DNA of 64,000 nt from Roseibacillus persicicus (GTDB lineage Bacteria > Verrucomicrobiota > Verrucomicrobiia > Verrucomicrobiales > Akkermansiaceae): contig NZ_BMXI01000001.1 of assembly GCF_014651675.1 (NCBI RefSeq), positions 313,968 to 377,967 of the forward strand, read 5' to 3'. The notes beneath the pieces were generated by a model, which worked only from the letters and a program-made list of their open reading frames with translations, was not told the origin of the DNA and did not search any database. Positions within the stretch are counted from its first letter, which is position 1; every line of letters starts with the position of its first letter. Of the stretch, positions 56,636 through 64,000 are shown piece after piece. A program made the position numbers and the translations under genes.

Positions 56636-57283
56636 TCAAGCGCAGCTCACGCATTTACTAGTCCGGCATGCATGACCGCAAAGGCAAAGGTTGCCAATGT
56701 GCGCGGCAATGAGAAAGAGCCCACCCATCGTGGTCACAATCGCAGCGGGAGGGATGTGCAAGCTTGCCTTTCCACTCGCATCCATCTGCAGGCTCGGACA
56801 GCAGTTGTCGACACAACCGATGCTCGCTGCAGCTTCAGTTTCGCCTTCAGCAAGACTACAACACCCTTCGGAACAGGTGCTGTCGCCGCTTACCTCCCCG
56901 GCAACCGGCGCGGCCTCCGACTGGGGAGCAGGTTCCGAGTTTAAGGATACTGAGTTGTTCGCTTGGTCAGCCTTCCCAAAAGCTGGCAGCGCGGCTCCGA
57001 ACAACACAAAGAAGATTCCAATGGAGGCAGTCACTAGTACCCAAAGTTTACGATGGGTGCGATAGCCTTTGCGGATGGAAAAAATTGCCAGGGGAACGAC
57101 AAAAAGAGCGACTAAAATATGGGAAGCCGGATGAGCCCAAATGCGTCCAAAGCTCGGTAGGGCCAACAATAGAATGGGAGCAAGGCCACAGTGGATGGCA
57201 CAGAGAACTGACGTTGCGACTCCAACTCGATCGACCTTCTGCAGGGTCAGCGATGAAGAAAAAGTATTGGTAGGTGTATTCAT
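56636..57283 (-). CDS. MerC-family membrane protein with cysteine-rich tail
   Basis: A 215-residue protein of the MerC family (mercuric or other metal-ion membrane transport). Four TM segments are seen, the first containing the C28-x3-C32 pair (CAIHCGLAP), then ILVALFVVPLAIFSIRKGYR and ASIGIFFVLFGAALPAFG. The following loop and end are unusually cysteine-rich (CSEGCC, GCVDNCCP, LCLCGHACRTSKCVSCA). A plain MerC is ~140 residues, so this one has an extra ~70-residue metal-binding-like region inserted before the last TM. Translationally coupled to the COG0523 gene (ATGA overlap 57280-57283). No merA, merR or merT is nearby, so general metal handling, for instance zinc, is as likely as mercury. 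Confidence 0.85.
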   Translation of the reverse strand: MNTPTNTFSSSLTLQKVDRVGVATSVLCAIHCGLAPILLLALPSFGRIWAHPASHILVALFVVPLAIFSIRKGYRTHRKLWVLVTASIGIFFVLFGAALPAFGKADQANNSVSLNSEPAPQSEAAPVAGEVSGDSTCSEGCCSLAEGETEAAASIGCVDNCCPSLQMDASGKASLHIPPAAIVTTMGGLFLIAAHIGNLCLCGHACRTSKCVSCA

Positions 57284-58320
57284 GTTTTTGGAAAGTGGCT
57301 GCGTGGATGGAGAAGCTCACGAGTCAAGCCGAGGAGCTCGTCCGGCTGGAGATCAGGGCCAATGAACAGCCCGGAGCATGGGACCTTGGAGATCGACCGA
57401 ACCGGTATGGGACTGGAGGGAATCTCGTCCCCCACCCGCTCATAGAGATAGCGTCCGTCAGGGTCGGAAGTTTCTTCGATTAATGCCTTGGCCCGGACCA
57501 CGGTTTCGGGAAGAGCTTTTAACCAAGGCTGAATGCGAGAAGGCTCCACCGGCTCGGGGAAAACAATATTGCACCCCGTGAACTCGTGCGCGTAGTGATG
57601 ACGAGAGTGCTGATGTTCTCGGGAAAAATGAACCAAGGGATCGAACGAGGGCTGGGCGCCCTGCCTCTCTTCGGCCTGGCCCAAGCGATAGCCTCGATTC
57701 TTCAAAATGGCATCGCTCAAGGCTCCAGCCAGGTCGGAAGCTGTCGTGCGGCTCGCTCCGGGATTGATACTCCTGACCATTTGCGCCATCTCAGCTTCCT
57801 CTCTGGGTCTTGGAACATGAGAGAGGTAGTAGTGGCTCGCGGTCTCAAGTTGGAGCTTCTCGAGTTCTTGAAACCGACTTCGCTGGCCAAAGTAACGGGC
57901 ATCGATCACGCAGACTTGCCACCGCGGATGCAGCAGAAATTTCGACTCCAATAGGGTAAAGGTCTCTTGCAGGGGCAACGGGTCGGCCGTGCCGTTGAGC
58001 TCGATCAAGAGAAGTTGGTGGGTACTTTGAGCGGCCTCGAGAATCATCCGGCAAAGCTCATCCAACCCTTCGCAGCAAACACAGGACCCCGTCAAAGGCT
58101 CCACCGAAGCGGCATGCTCACGAAGGGTTTCCCGATCGAGCAACGCATTCTCCATGTCGTTCAGAATAACATCTGCCAGATGTCCGCGCTCGTTCAACTC
58201 GTTCAAAAGCGAGCGCAACAAGGTCGTCTTCCCGGCTCCAAGAAAGCCCGTTAGCATCAGCATCGGCCGAACGGGAGTGAGAGAGACCAAACGGCTATCT
58301 GGTAGGATCGCACTATGCAT
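57280..58320 (-). CDS. COG0523 (CobW/YjiA-type) metal-associated GTPase
   Basis: A 346-residue G3E-family P-loop GTPase. Walker A is GFLGAGKTT (25-33); the metal-site motif is C80-V-C-C83 (GSCVCC); Walker B and later strands follow (LLLIELNGTADP). A histidine-rich segment (HFSREHQHSRHHYAHEF) sits in the C-terminal part, as in metal chaperones. The usual NKxD base-recognition motif is not obvious: the expected place reads YYLSHVPRP. COG0523 members deliver zinc, cobalt or other metals and are often under Zur control. The ATG at 58320 overlaps the end of the unknown gene upstream by eight bases (ATGCATAG); MerC follows with a 4-base overlap. Confidence 0.88.
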   Translation of the reverse strand: MHSAILPDSRLVSLTPVRPMLMLTGFLGAGKTTLLRSLLNELNERGHLADVILNDMENALLDRETLREHAASVEPLTGSCVCCEGLDELCRMILEAAQSTHQLLLIELNGTADPLPLQETFTLLESKFLLHPRWQVCVIDARYFGQRSRFQELEKLQLETASHYYLSHVPRPREEAEMAQMVRSINPGASRTTASDLAGALSDAILKNRGYRLGQAEERQGAQPSFDPLVHFSREHQHSRHHYAHEFTGCNIVFPEPVEPSRIQPWLKALPETVVRAKALIEETSDPDGRYLYERVGDEIPSSPIPVRSISKVPCSGLFIGPDLQPDELLGLTRELLHPRSHFPKT

Positions 58321-58894
58321 AGATTTTCGCCGGATAGTATTTAGGTCTTTGCAACTTGCCGGGGTCTTCGCGCAAGTCCTTGAACCACCGCAAGCCTGCC
58401 GATGGCTCGATCCACTGCTTGGCCTTCGCGACATTCCGATACTTTCGGAAATTCTCTTCGCGGTAGGCTCTGCCGAAGCGGTCCAAAACCGCTTCTTCAT
58501 AAGCAATCAACCAATCGAGGAAGGGCAACGCTGCGGTGTAAAGATCCACCCTCCCCGGCGACTTCAACAATCTCTTGATCCAAACTCCCGGAACCGGGGT
58601 CTCTTCCCCAGAACCCCAGAGATAGCAGCGGCGACGAGGACGAATGAAAGTGAATCCACCCTCACGTCCATACCATCCTGCACAAGCCCCATACAACTCG
58701 ACAGCACCATCCTGCCAACTCAGCCGATAACAACTTGTTCCCTTCAGTCCCCGGGATGGACTGCGTGCGAATCCTTGCTCCACGAGAAAGTTTCCGGTCG
58801 GCCTCAGAACATCCTGTCCCCAAAAAAACATCTGCTGCTGCAATCCTTCCGAGAGATCTCGTTGGAAACAGGAAGAAATTGCTGAAGCACTCAT
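58313..58894 (-). CDS. Unknown protein heading the COG0523/MerC operon, 193 aa
   Basis: A soluble-looking 193-residue protein without signal or TM segment. It has many aromatic residues and cysteines (MFFWGQDVLRPTGN, GTSCYRLSWQDGAVELYG, ACAGWYGREGG, FIRPRRRCYLWGSGEETPVPG) and a basic C-terminal part (YREENFRKYRNVAKAKQWIE). I do not recognise a family. Its position as first gene of a coupled three-gene unit with a COG0523 GTPase and MerC suggests a role in metal delivery, perhaps as the client or partner of the GTPase. A symmetric nested palindrome lies directly upstream. Confidence 0.72.
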   Translation of the reverse strand: MSASAISSCFQRDLSEGLQQQMFFWGQDVLRPTGNFLVEQGFARSPSRGLKGTSCYRLSWQDGAVELYGACAGWYGREGGFTFIRPRRRCYLWGSGEETPVPGVWIKRLLKSPGRVDLYTAALPFLDWLIAYEEAVLDRFGRAYREENFRKYRNVAKAKQWIEPSAGLRWFKDLREDPGKLQRPKYYPAKIYA

Positions 58895-58900
58895 GACTCC

Positions 58901-58947
58901 TAATGCAAATAACTGGCGTTAGACGCTAACGCAATAAAATTGCATTA
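58901..58947. promoter_or_regulatory. Nested symmetric palindrome upstream of the COG0523 operon
   Basis: Outer half-sites TAATGCAA (58901-58908) and TTGCATTA (58940-58947) enclose inner half-sites GCGTTAG (58916-58922) and CTAACGC (58926-58932) with spacers of 7, 3 and 7 bases, so the whole 47-base site is symmetric about ACG. A further overlapping dyad GCAAT-AAA-ATTGC (58931-58943) is Fur/Zur-box-like. The site ends seven bases before the operon's start codon on the minus strand, so it would overlap promoter and leader and could block transcription or fold in the RNA. Confidence 0.7.
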
Positions 58948-59392
58948 ACAAAATTAAGCTCGCACTCGTGCAACGAGCGTCAGGCGCATTCGACAACCCA
59001 AAAGCTCTGGAACCAACCCTGCTTAAAAAGCAGAAGCTCGAGCCATTAGTCCTTCCTGAAATCCGACCCGAGGTGATTCTAAAGCTCTGAACATCCGGTT
59101 CCAATGAGACCCCGTTGTATCCAGAAACACGGAAAAATACAGTCTCTCCAAGTAAGCGACTTCAAGAAGCAACGAGATCGATTCCTATTCAAAATTTAGT
59201 TTTTTTCGTCAAATCCCACTGAATATTGACCGTATAGAGTTGATAACTTTGCGCTACTTCTTCGGGGCTCACTCCTTGCAGAGAACGAGATGGTTACGAC
59301 CAAATTCGAATCGAAAATCATCCTTTCGAACAACTTATTTTCTTATGCTTAACAAATCTCAGAAATACGATTCATGCTCTATAAATCATATC
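58948..59392. other. AT-rich divergent intergenic region
   Basis: About 445 bases between the operator and the beta-helix gene. It is AT-rich, with no accepted coding frame; a possible in-frame start at 59240 of the next gene would only add an unstructured extension. Probably holds the promoter of the 1,481-residue protein. Confidence 0.4.
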
Positions 59393-62300
59393 ATGAATCA
59401 AAATCACCAAAGCTCAAATTTCGGTTCAGTGTTCGAGCTTTCACGATTGGCTCTTCTCTCTCTTTTTGTGTCGGCCTCCTCGGTATCGGGACTGGACCTC
59501 TATGTGGCGACTGATGGTGATGACAGCAATGACGGCTCGATCAGCGCTCCCTACGCCACATTGACTGCGGCTAGGGATTGGGTCCGAGAAGAAACCACCG
59601 AATTGGTTTCGGTCAATGGAGCCACCGAGTTGACTTTGGCAGGATGGGTCTTTCCTGACTCCAAAAGCGATAACGACGGGATCGTGAGCTCGACGGGATC
59701 CAGCTACTTCGGCCTTTTGTTTTCTGGTTACGGGAATGGGAACCCGCTTGAGTTCAGGGCACAAGGCACAGGTTTGGTCGCCCCCGACAACAGCTGTCCC
59801 GCCGGACAATGGCACCATGTCTGTGGCGTCTGGAAATCGGGTCAAATTCATAAGCTCTACATCGATGGGGTTGAAGTTGCCGACAATCCCTCCCCGCAGG
59901 GCGGAGCTATCAATGCCGACGACTGGTTCCTGGGGACTGACCGGTTCATTAGCTCGCGCTATCTGGATGGGAACATCAAAGGCTTCCGCCTCTGGTCCGA
60001 TGCCTTGAGTGCAAGCGAAGTCGCGGCGCTGGCAACTGAACCGCCCACCCTTCCGACTGAACCGGTATTGAGCCGCCTGGATGAAGAGGAATTTTCGGGC
60101 AATCGGGTTGTTCAGCTCAATCTTCTCGATCTGGAACCCGTCGAGGGCGGGGTGAACATCTGGCTCCGGGGCGGACGCTACCCGGCCACCGATCACACGC
60201 TCACTCTCGGGGCCCAGGACTCGGGAGCTCCGGATTCCCCTCTCGTTTTCAGCGCCTATCCCGGGGAAGAAGTCATCTTTGACGGAGGGGAGGCTTTGGA
60301 CCCCCTTGGGTTCAGCCTCGTGACTGATGAGACTTCACTGGCCAAGCTTCATGTCGCAGCCGTTGGAAAGGTCTTTGCCCAGACCATCACCGATCCTGAG
60401 GTTATCACTTTGCTGCAAGGAACGCGAACGAATCTGAGCGTCGACGACAAGACGATGGTGGTCGCGCGCTATCCCAACATTGGCTACGGCTCGGTTGAGA
60501 ACGTGAGTACTTCGGGTGAATCGGTAGGCAGCCAGGGCTCGTCTGGCAATCCTGTTGGGGCCTCGGTTCGAATGCAGGGCAACTACGATGCGGCGAAATG
60601 GTCAGCAGAACTTGGAAGGTTAAAGAAGGCGCGCTTGATCGGTTATGTCAGTGCCGATTGGTTTCGCGAAACCCTGCGCATCGATTCCATCGCGGAATCG
60701 GGGCAGATCCGCCTGATGGACGGAACGAGGTATGGTTGGGGTGGGCCGTCTACGGTGGAAAGACCCTTTGTCGAACGCCTCTTGGCAGAGTTAGACGAAC
60801 CCGGCGAGTGGTATTTCGACGACACGGACAACAAGCTCTATCTCTGGCCTCGCGAAACTCTCACCGCAACCACTCCGATCCGAGTCTGGAATGGGCGCTC
60901 AGTCTTCACCTTGAACGGGGCCAGTCATGTCCATATCAAGCGCATCACCTTTCAGCACAATCTCTACGGCAACACCGTGGACATCACTGCGGGCGAGAAC
61001 AGTCTCGTAGCCGGTTGCACCTTTCGCAACATGTATGGCGCGGTGGCCTTCAGTCTAACAGGGGGCAGCAACAACGGGGTCCTCAGCTGTGATATCTATG
61101 ATGTCGACAACGCCAGTCGATGCGCTGGAGGAGGTGCGACCAACTCATCGATCACCCATGCGGGAAACTTCATCGAGAACTGCCACTTCACCCAAATCTA
61201 CGCCAAGACATTCTACGGCAAAGTATCCGGGATGAATGGCGCGGGGAACATCTTCCGAAACAATCTCATGCACAACCACAACGGACAGGTCGTAACGGTG
61301 GGCGGACAGGATCATCTGATAGAGCTGAACGAAGTGTTCAACACTGGAATCGAAGAAGGCGACGGGGGCTCATTCTATCAGGGTGCTTCCGCGACCAGTT
61401 GGGGAAATGTCTTTCGCCATAATTTTTGGCATCACATCATCTGCATCCCCAGCCTCATTCAGCGGGCGGCCATCTTCTCAGATGATGGCGATCAGGGAGA
61501 CACCGTTATCGAGAATGTCTTCTACAAGGCCGGCGCCTCTTTCAAGATGAACCAAGGCGCGGGTCACCGGGCGCGCAACAACGTGTTCATGTCCAGCATC
61601 CGCAGCTTCGAGGTTCTGAGTAGTTCGGAAAGCTCCGTCTACAATAACTACATGAACTTCCTGAACAACGATCCGACTTCCACTGCGAAGGACAACCTCA
61701 TTGGCCGGGGAATGGCACTCTATGGAATCGATGGCTGGGAAAACACCGTCAACTCGTCCAACTGGCGAGACCACGTCAGTCCCTTTTGGAAAGAACGCTA
61801 TCCTGACCTCGCAACGGTGAATAGCAATTGGTATCGCGACAAGGCGGCCTACAAGTGGAGCTGGTTCTCGGACAATATCTACTACGCCAATACCTCGAAC
61901 TTTCCGACCGGGATTCGGGCTCCGGCACAGACCTCGATTACCAACGGCACGACTCTGTCCAACCTCAACGACTTCGAGGATCCATCTGTCCTGAACTTCA
62001 AGTTCAAGACTCCCCTCCCCAGCTACGCGCCGGATATTCCCTTCGAGCAGATTGGCCTCTATGTGGACGAATACCGCACCAGCATTCCTGACAAGGACAC
62101 CTATCGTGCGATTGTTGCCGACCATTGGAAGAACACCGCCTCTTCTGGCGGCGGGGGCTACAATCCGGCTACCGTTGGGGATCGTATTTACTTCAACACG
62201 GGCAAACTCCTGCGAGATCTCGACGCGATTCCGACTTCTCCCCCCAGCTTGCCCACCAATGTGGTGGCTGATTCAATTCAGGAATGGCAAGGAGCGGCAG

Positions 62301-63838
62301 ACCAACCCCAGGGCAATTGGAAGTTTGGCTACTACGCCTCCGGCACCGACTTTACGGAGTTTTCCGAAACTGAAATCTATAATCCCGAGAGAATTGGAGG
62401 AGACGGCCTGATCTGGGAACGCGCAGTGGGACTCTACCCGCGGATTGGCCAATTCAGCATGGCGCCTCACACCACCTTACCCGCCGTGCGCCGCTGGACG
62501 AGCCCCCATGACGGCTTGCTGACCGTCACCGTCGACGCGCGCCAAATACAAGATAGTAGAAACAATCAAACACTGGAGATTCGCAAAGACGGCGAGCTCT
62601 TGGAGACCCTGGAACTCACCGGGTCCAACAAGCATCGCGTCTTTGTTCAGACTTTGGATTTCGCGCCCGGGGACAAGCTGGATGTCAGCGTGCACTCGCT
62701 GGGAGAGCAGAGTGCCGATTGGACCTCCGTCCATGTGCGTATCAGCAACCTCCACCACTCGGACGAGGATCTCGTGGCTCTTCTTCCTCTGAATGAAAGC
62801 AGCACGCTCCCCGAGGGCGATGGCGGCGACTATGACCGACGCGTTGCAGCGGGCGACCACTCGGGTCTGAATCATCACGCGCTTCTTGAAAATCTGGGAG
62901 GGCTCTCAGCTTGGCGAACCGGCATCCTGGGAGAAGCTCTCTATCTCAATGGAATCGACAACTATGCGACCCTAACCGAAAGCGGGGTCGGCAATGGAGC
63001 AAGTGAACTCACCCTTTCCCTCTGGTTCAAACCCGATATCAAGGGCGACAACGAAGCACTGATTTCAAGCCAGGGAACGGACTATTTCAGTTTGATCTTG
63101 AGTGGCTACGGAAGTGGCAATCCGGTCGAATTCCGGGCCAAGTCATCCAGCCTCGTCGGACCAGACGCCTCCGGACCAGTGGGAGTCTGGACCCACGCGG
63201 TGGGAGTTTGGAAGTCGGGTGAAATCCAGAAGCTCTATCTCAATGGAGTGGAAGTCGCCAGTCACCCTACCCCTCCCTCGGGAACAGTCGATGTCGGCCA
63301 GTGGCTTCTCGGCACCGATCGCTTGCTCTCGGATCGCTACTACGGCGGAGCCTTGGACGATGTCGCCATCTGGACCCGCGCCTTGAGCGCATCGGACGTT
63401 GCTGAGCTTCATGAAGGCGGGCTTGCTGGCTATGGCGCTGGTCAAAATCCGGGAGACACCCTTTCCGACAACTTGCCGGACGACTGGCAGGAGAAGTATT
63501 TCGGCGCGGCGGATTCGCCCATGGCTTTGCCTGATTATGATGCCGATGGCGACGGACTGACCAACTACGAGGAATGGATTGGAGGGAACAACCCAACCGA
63601 CCCAAACTCTCGCTTCCAAGTTTTAAAAATCGAAAGACCCGACGACTCCTCGGTCTCCCTCGAGTGGAACTCGGTCTATGGTCGAACCTACGGAGTCGAG
63701 TGGCAGTCCGGCTTGGGAGGAAACTGGAGCGAGATCCTCTCGGGTATCACTCCCACGCTGCCGGTCGCTTCAACTCAATTTGAGAGTTCTGACGAGAAGG
63801 GTTTCTTTAGAGTAAAAGCCTATCCTCCCACGCGATAG
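59393..63838 (+). CDS. Exported right-handed beta-helix protein with inserted and terminal LamG domains, 1,481 aa
   Basis: The protein has a signal peptide (LSRLALLSLFVSASSVSG) and the opening of a beta-helix protein of the GH141/pectate-lyase-like sort (DLYVATDGDDSNDGSISAP, ATLTAARDWVREE). A LamG (concanavalin-like) domain (about 74-212) is then inserted. The beta-helix resumes at about 236 (EGGVNIWLRGGRYP, LTLGAQDSGAPDSPLVFSAY, PGEEVIFDGG) and runs to about 900 with turns such as GCTFRNMYGAVAFSLTGGSN. A second LamG lies at about 1203-1341, and the C-terminal part has DYDADGDGLTNYEEW and a fibronectin-like segment. The two LamG copies are clearly alike (WKSGQIHKLYIDGVEV against WKSGEIQKLYLNGVEV). 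It probably binds or degrades extracellular glycans. ATG 59393 is preferred for the signal peptide. Confidence 0.82.
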   Translation: MNQNHQSSNFGSVFELSRLALLSLFVSASSVSGLDLYVATDGDDSNDGSISAPYATLTAARDWVREETTELVSVNGATELTLAGWVFPDSKSDNDGIVSSTGSSYFGLLFSGYGNGNPLEFRAQGTGLVAPDNSCPAGQWHHVCGVWKSGQIHKLYIDGVEVADNPSPQGGAINADDWFLGTDRFISSRYLDGNIKGFRLWSDALSASEVAALATEPPTLPTEPVLSRLDEEEFSGNRVVQLNLLDLEPVEGGVNIWLRGGRYPATDHTLTLGAQDSGAPDSPLVFSAYPGEEVIFDGGEALDPLGFSLVTDETSLAKLHVAAVGKVFAQTITDPEVITLLQGTRTNLSVDDKTMVVARYPNIGYGSVENVSTSGESVGSQGSSGNPVGASVRMQGNYDAAKWSAELGRLKKARLIGYVSADWFRETLRIDSIAESGQIRLMDGTRYGWGGPSTVERPFVERLLAELDEPGEWYFDDTDNKLYLWPRETLTATTPIRVWNGRSVFTLNGASHVHIKRITFQHNLYGNTVDITAGENSLVAGCTFRNMYGAVAFSLTGGSNNGVLSCDIYDVDNASRCAGGGATNSSITHAGNFIENCHFTQIYAKTFYGKVSGMNGAGNIFRNNLMHNHNGQVVTVGGQDHLIELNEVFNTGIEEGDGGSFYQGASATSWGNVFRHNFWHHIICIPSLIQRAAIFSDDGDQGDTVIENVFYKAGASFKMNQGAGHRARNNVFMSSIRSFEVLSSSESSVYNNYMNFLNNDPTSTAKDNLIGRGMALYGIDGWENTVNSSNWRDHVSPFWKERYPDLATVNSNWYRDKAAYKWSWFSDNIYYANTSNFPTGIRAPAQTSITNGTTLSNLNDFEDPSVLNFKFKTPLPSYAPDIPFEQIGLYVDEYRTSIPDKDTYRAIVADHWKNTASSGGGGYNPATVGDRIYFNTGKLLRDLDAIPTSPPSLPTNVVADSIQEWQGAADQPQGNWKFGYYASGTDFTEFSETEIYNPERIGGDGLIWERAVGLYPRIGQFSMAPHTTLPAVRRWTSPHDGLLTVTVDARQIQDSRNNQTLEIRKDGELLETLELTGSNKHRVFVQTLDFAPGDKLDVSVHSLGEQSADWTSVHVRISNLHHSDEDLVALLPLNESSTLPEGDGGDYDRRVAAGDHSGLNHHALLENLGGLSAWRTGILGEALYLNGIDNYATLTESGVGNGASELTLSLWFKPDIKGDNEALISSQGTDYFSLILSGYGSGNPVEFRAKSSSLVGPDASGPVGVWTHAVGVWKSGEIQKLYLNGVEVASHPTPPSGTVDVGQWLLGTDRLLSDRYYGGALDDVAIWTRALSASDVAELHEGGLAGYGAGQNPGDTLSDNLPDDWQEKYFGAADSPMALPDYDADGDGLTNYEEWIGGNNPTDPNSRFQVLKIERPDDSSVSLEWNSVYGRTYGVEWQSGLGGNWSEILSGITPTLPVASTQFESSDEKGFFRVKAYPPTR

Positions 63839-63853
63839 CCGATCATATCCGAT

Positions 63854-63882
63854 AAAAAAAGACTGCTGAGATAGCAGTCTTT
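63854..63882. terminator. Bidirectional terminator after the beta-helix gene
   Basis: AAAAAAAGACTGCT (63854-63867) pairs with AGCAGTCTTT (63873-63882) around GAGAT. On the minus strand it ends in a T7 run, so it is strongest for the partial gene at the window edge; on the plus strand it can end the beta-helix gene. Confidence 0.85.
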
Positions 63883-63926
63883 AGGAGAGAGGAGCGACCA
63901 GGACGTTAACTCCTCTTCTCCTCGGG

Positions 63927-63944
63927 TCTCCGGCCTGCCGGAGA
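63927..63944. repeat. Perfect 8-2-8 palindrome
   Basis: TCTCCGGC (63927-63934), CT, GCCGGAGA (63937-63944). It lies between the terminator and the stop codon of the edge gene; there is no T-run next to it, so it may be a transcript-end hairpin or a protein site. Confidence 0.6.
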
Positions 63945-63946
63945 AA

Positions 63947-64000
63947 CTACTCCTCCTCTTCTCCATCGCGGTCGATGAAAAAGCTGAGGTTTTCGAGCTC
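63947..64000 (-). CDS. Partial gene, C-terminal 17 residues
   Basis: The minus-strand frame at the window edge reads ELENLSFFIDRDGEEEE and stops at 63947-63949. The acidic tail and the terminator 65-95 bases downstream support a real gene end, but too little is present to name the product. Confidence 0.45.
   Translation of the reverse strand, partial: ELENLSFFIDRDGEEEE

Overview
This window is a chromosomal segment of a high-GC Gram-negative bacterium, most probably a member of the Verrucomicrobiota (Verrucomicrobiales, the Luteolibacter/Haloferula/Roseibacillus type). This rests on four things: many PEP-CTERM proteins, a DUF1800/DUF1501 secreted protein pair, large exported beta-helix/LamG and SdrD-B proteins, and many small lipoproteins. 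No phage, IS transposase, tRNA, rRNA or CRISPR array was recognised. Functional calls come from motif reading, not database searches.

Layout. 0-7 kb: a secreted VWA protein with five beta-sandwich repeats, nadB, two small lipoproteins, an orphan secretin-like protein and rimO. 7-11.7 kb: three genes (a divergent pyruvate dehydrogenase E1-alpha paralogue, a YiiX-like papain-fold protein, hemC) bracketed by oppositely oriented copies of an undescribed composite palindromic repeat. 11.7-20.6 kb: housekeeping and regulatory genes, namely an NAD-binding beta-hydroxyacid dehydrogenase, an XRE-MBL fusion coupled to a small membrane protein, a PEP-CTERM protein, a RhlE-type helicase with DEVD in place of DEAD, a YhaM-like OB/HD nuclease, an ECF sigma factor overlapping a one-TM protein, and an MscS-like membrane protein.

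20.9-35.7 kb: five genes on the minus strand, headed by a 3,774-residue exported protein with 19 consecutive SdrD-B-like repeats. It is followed by four paralogues in alternating order (PEP-CTERM, non-PEP, PEP-CTERM, non-PEP), which looks like a duplicated two-gene module. 36-43 kb: an exported PD-(D/E)XK-like protein, an exported alpha/beta hydrolase, a 43-aa lipoprotein, a GH2 beta-galactosidase and two PEP-CTERM proteins. 43.2-47.8 kb: the DUF1800/DUF1501 pair.

47.9-56.5 kb: an apparent envelope/osmotic-stress island. It holds a DUF1328 peptide, a ferritin-like protein coupled to a lipoprotein, a glycine-zipper lipoprotein, an AlgB/KinB-like two-component system with an extra response regulator, Pmp3, a PA2169-like four-helix protein, DUF2254 and MscS. 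56.6-58.9 kb: three translationally coupled genes (unknown protein, COG0523 GTPase, MerC) behind a symmetric nested palindrome, suggesting metal-controlled expression. 59.4-63.8 kb: a 1,481-residue beta-helix protein whose fold is interrupted by an inserted LamG domain. The window ends in the last codons of a minus-strand gene.
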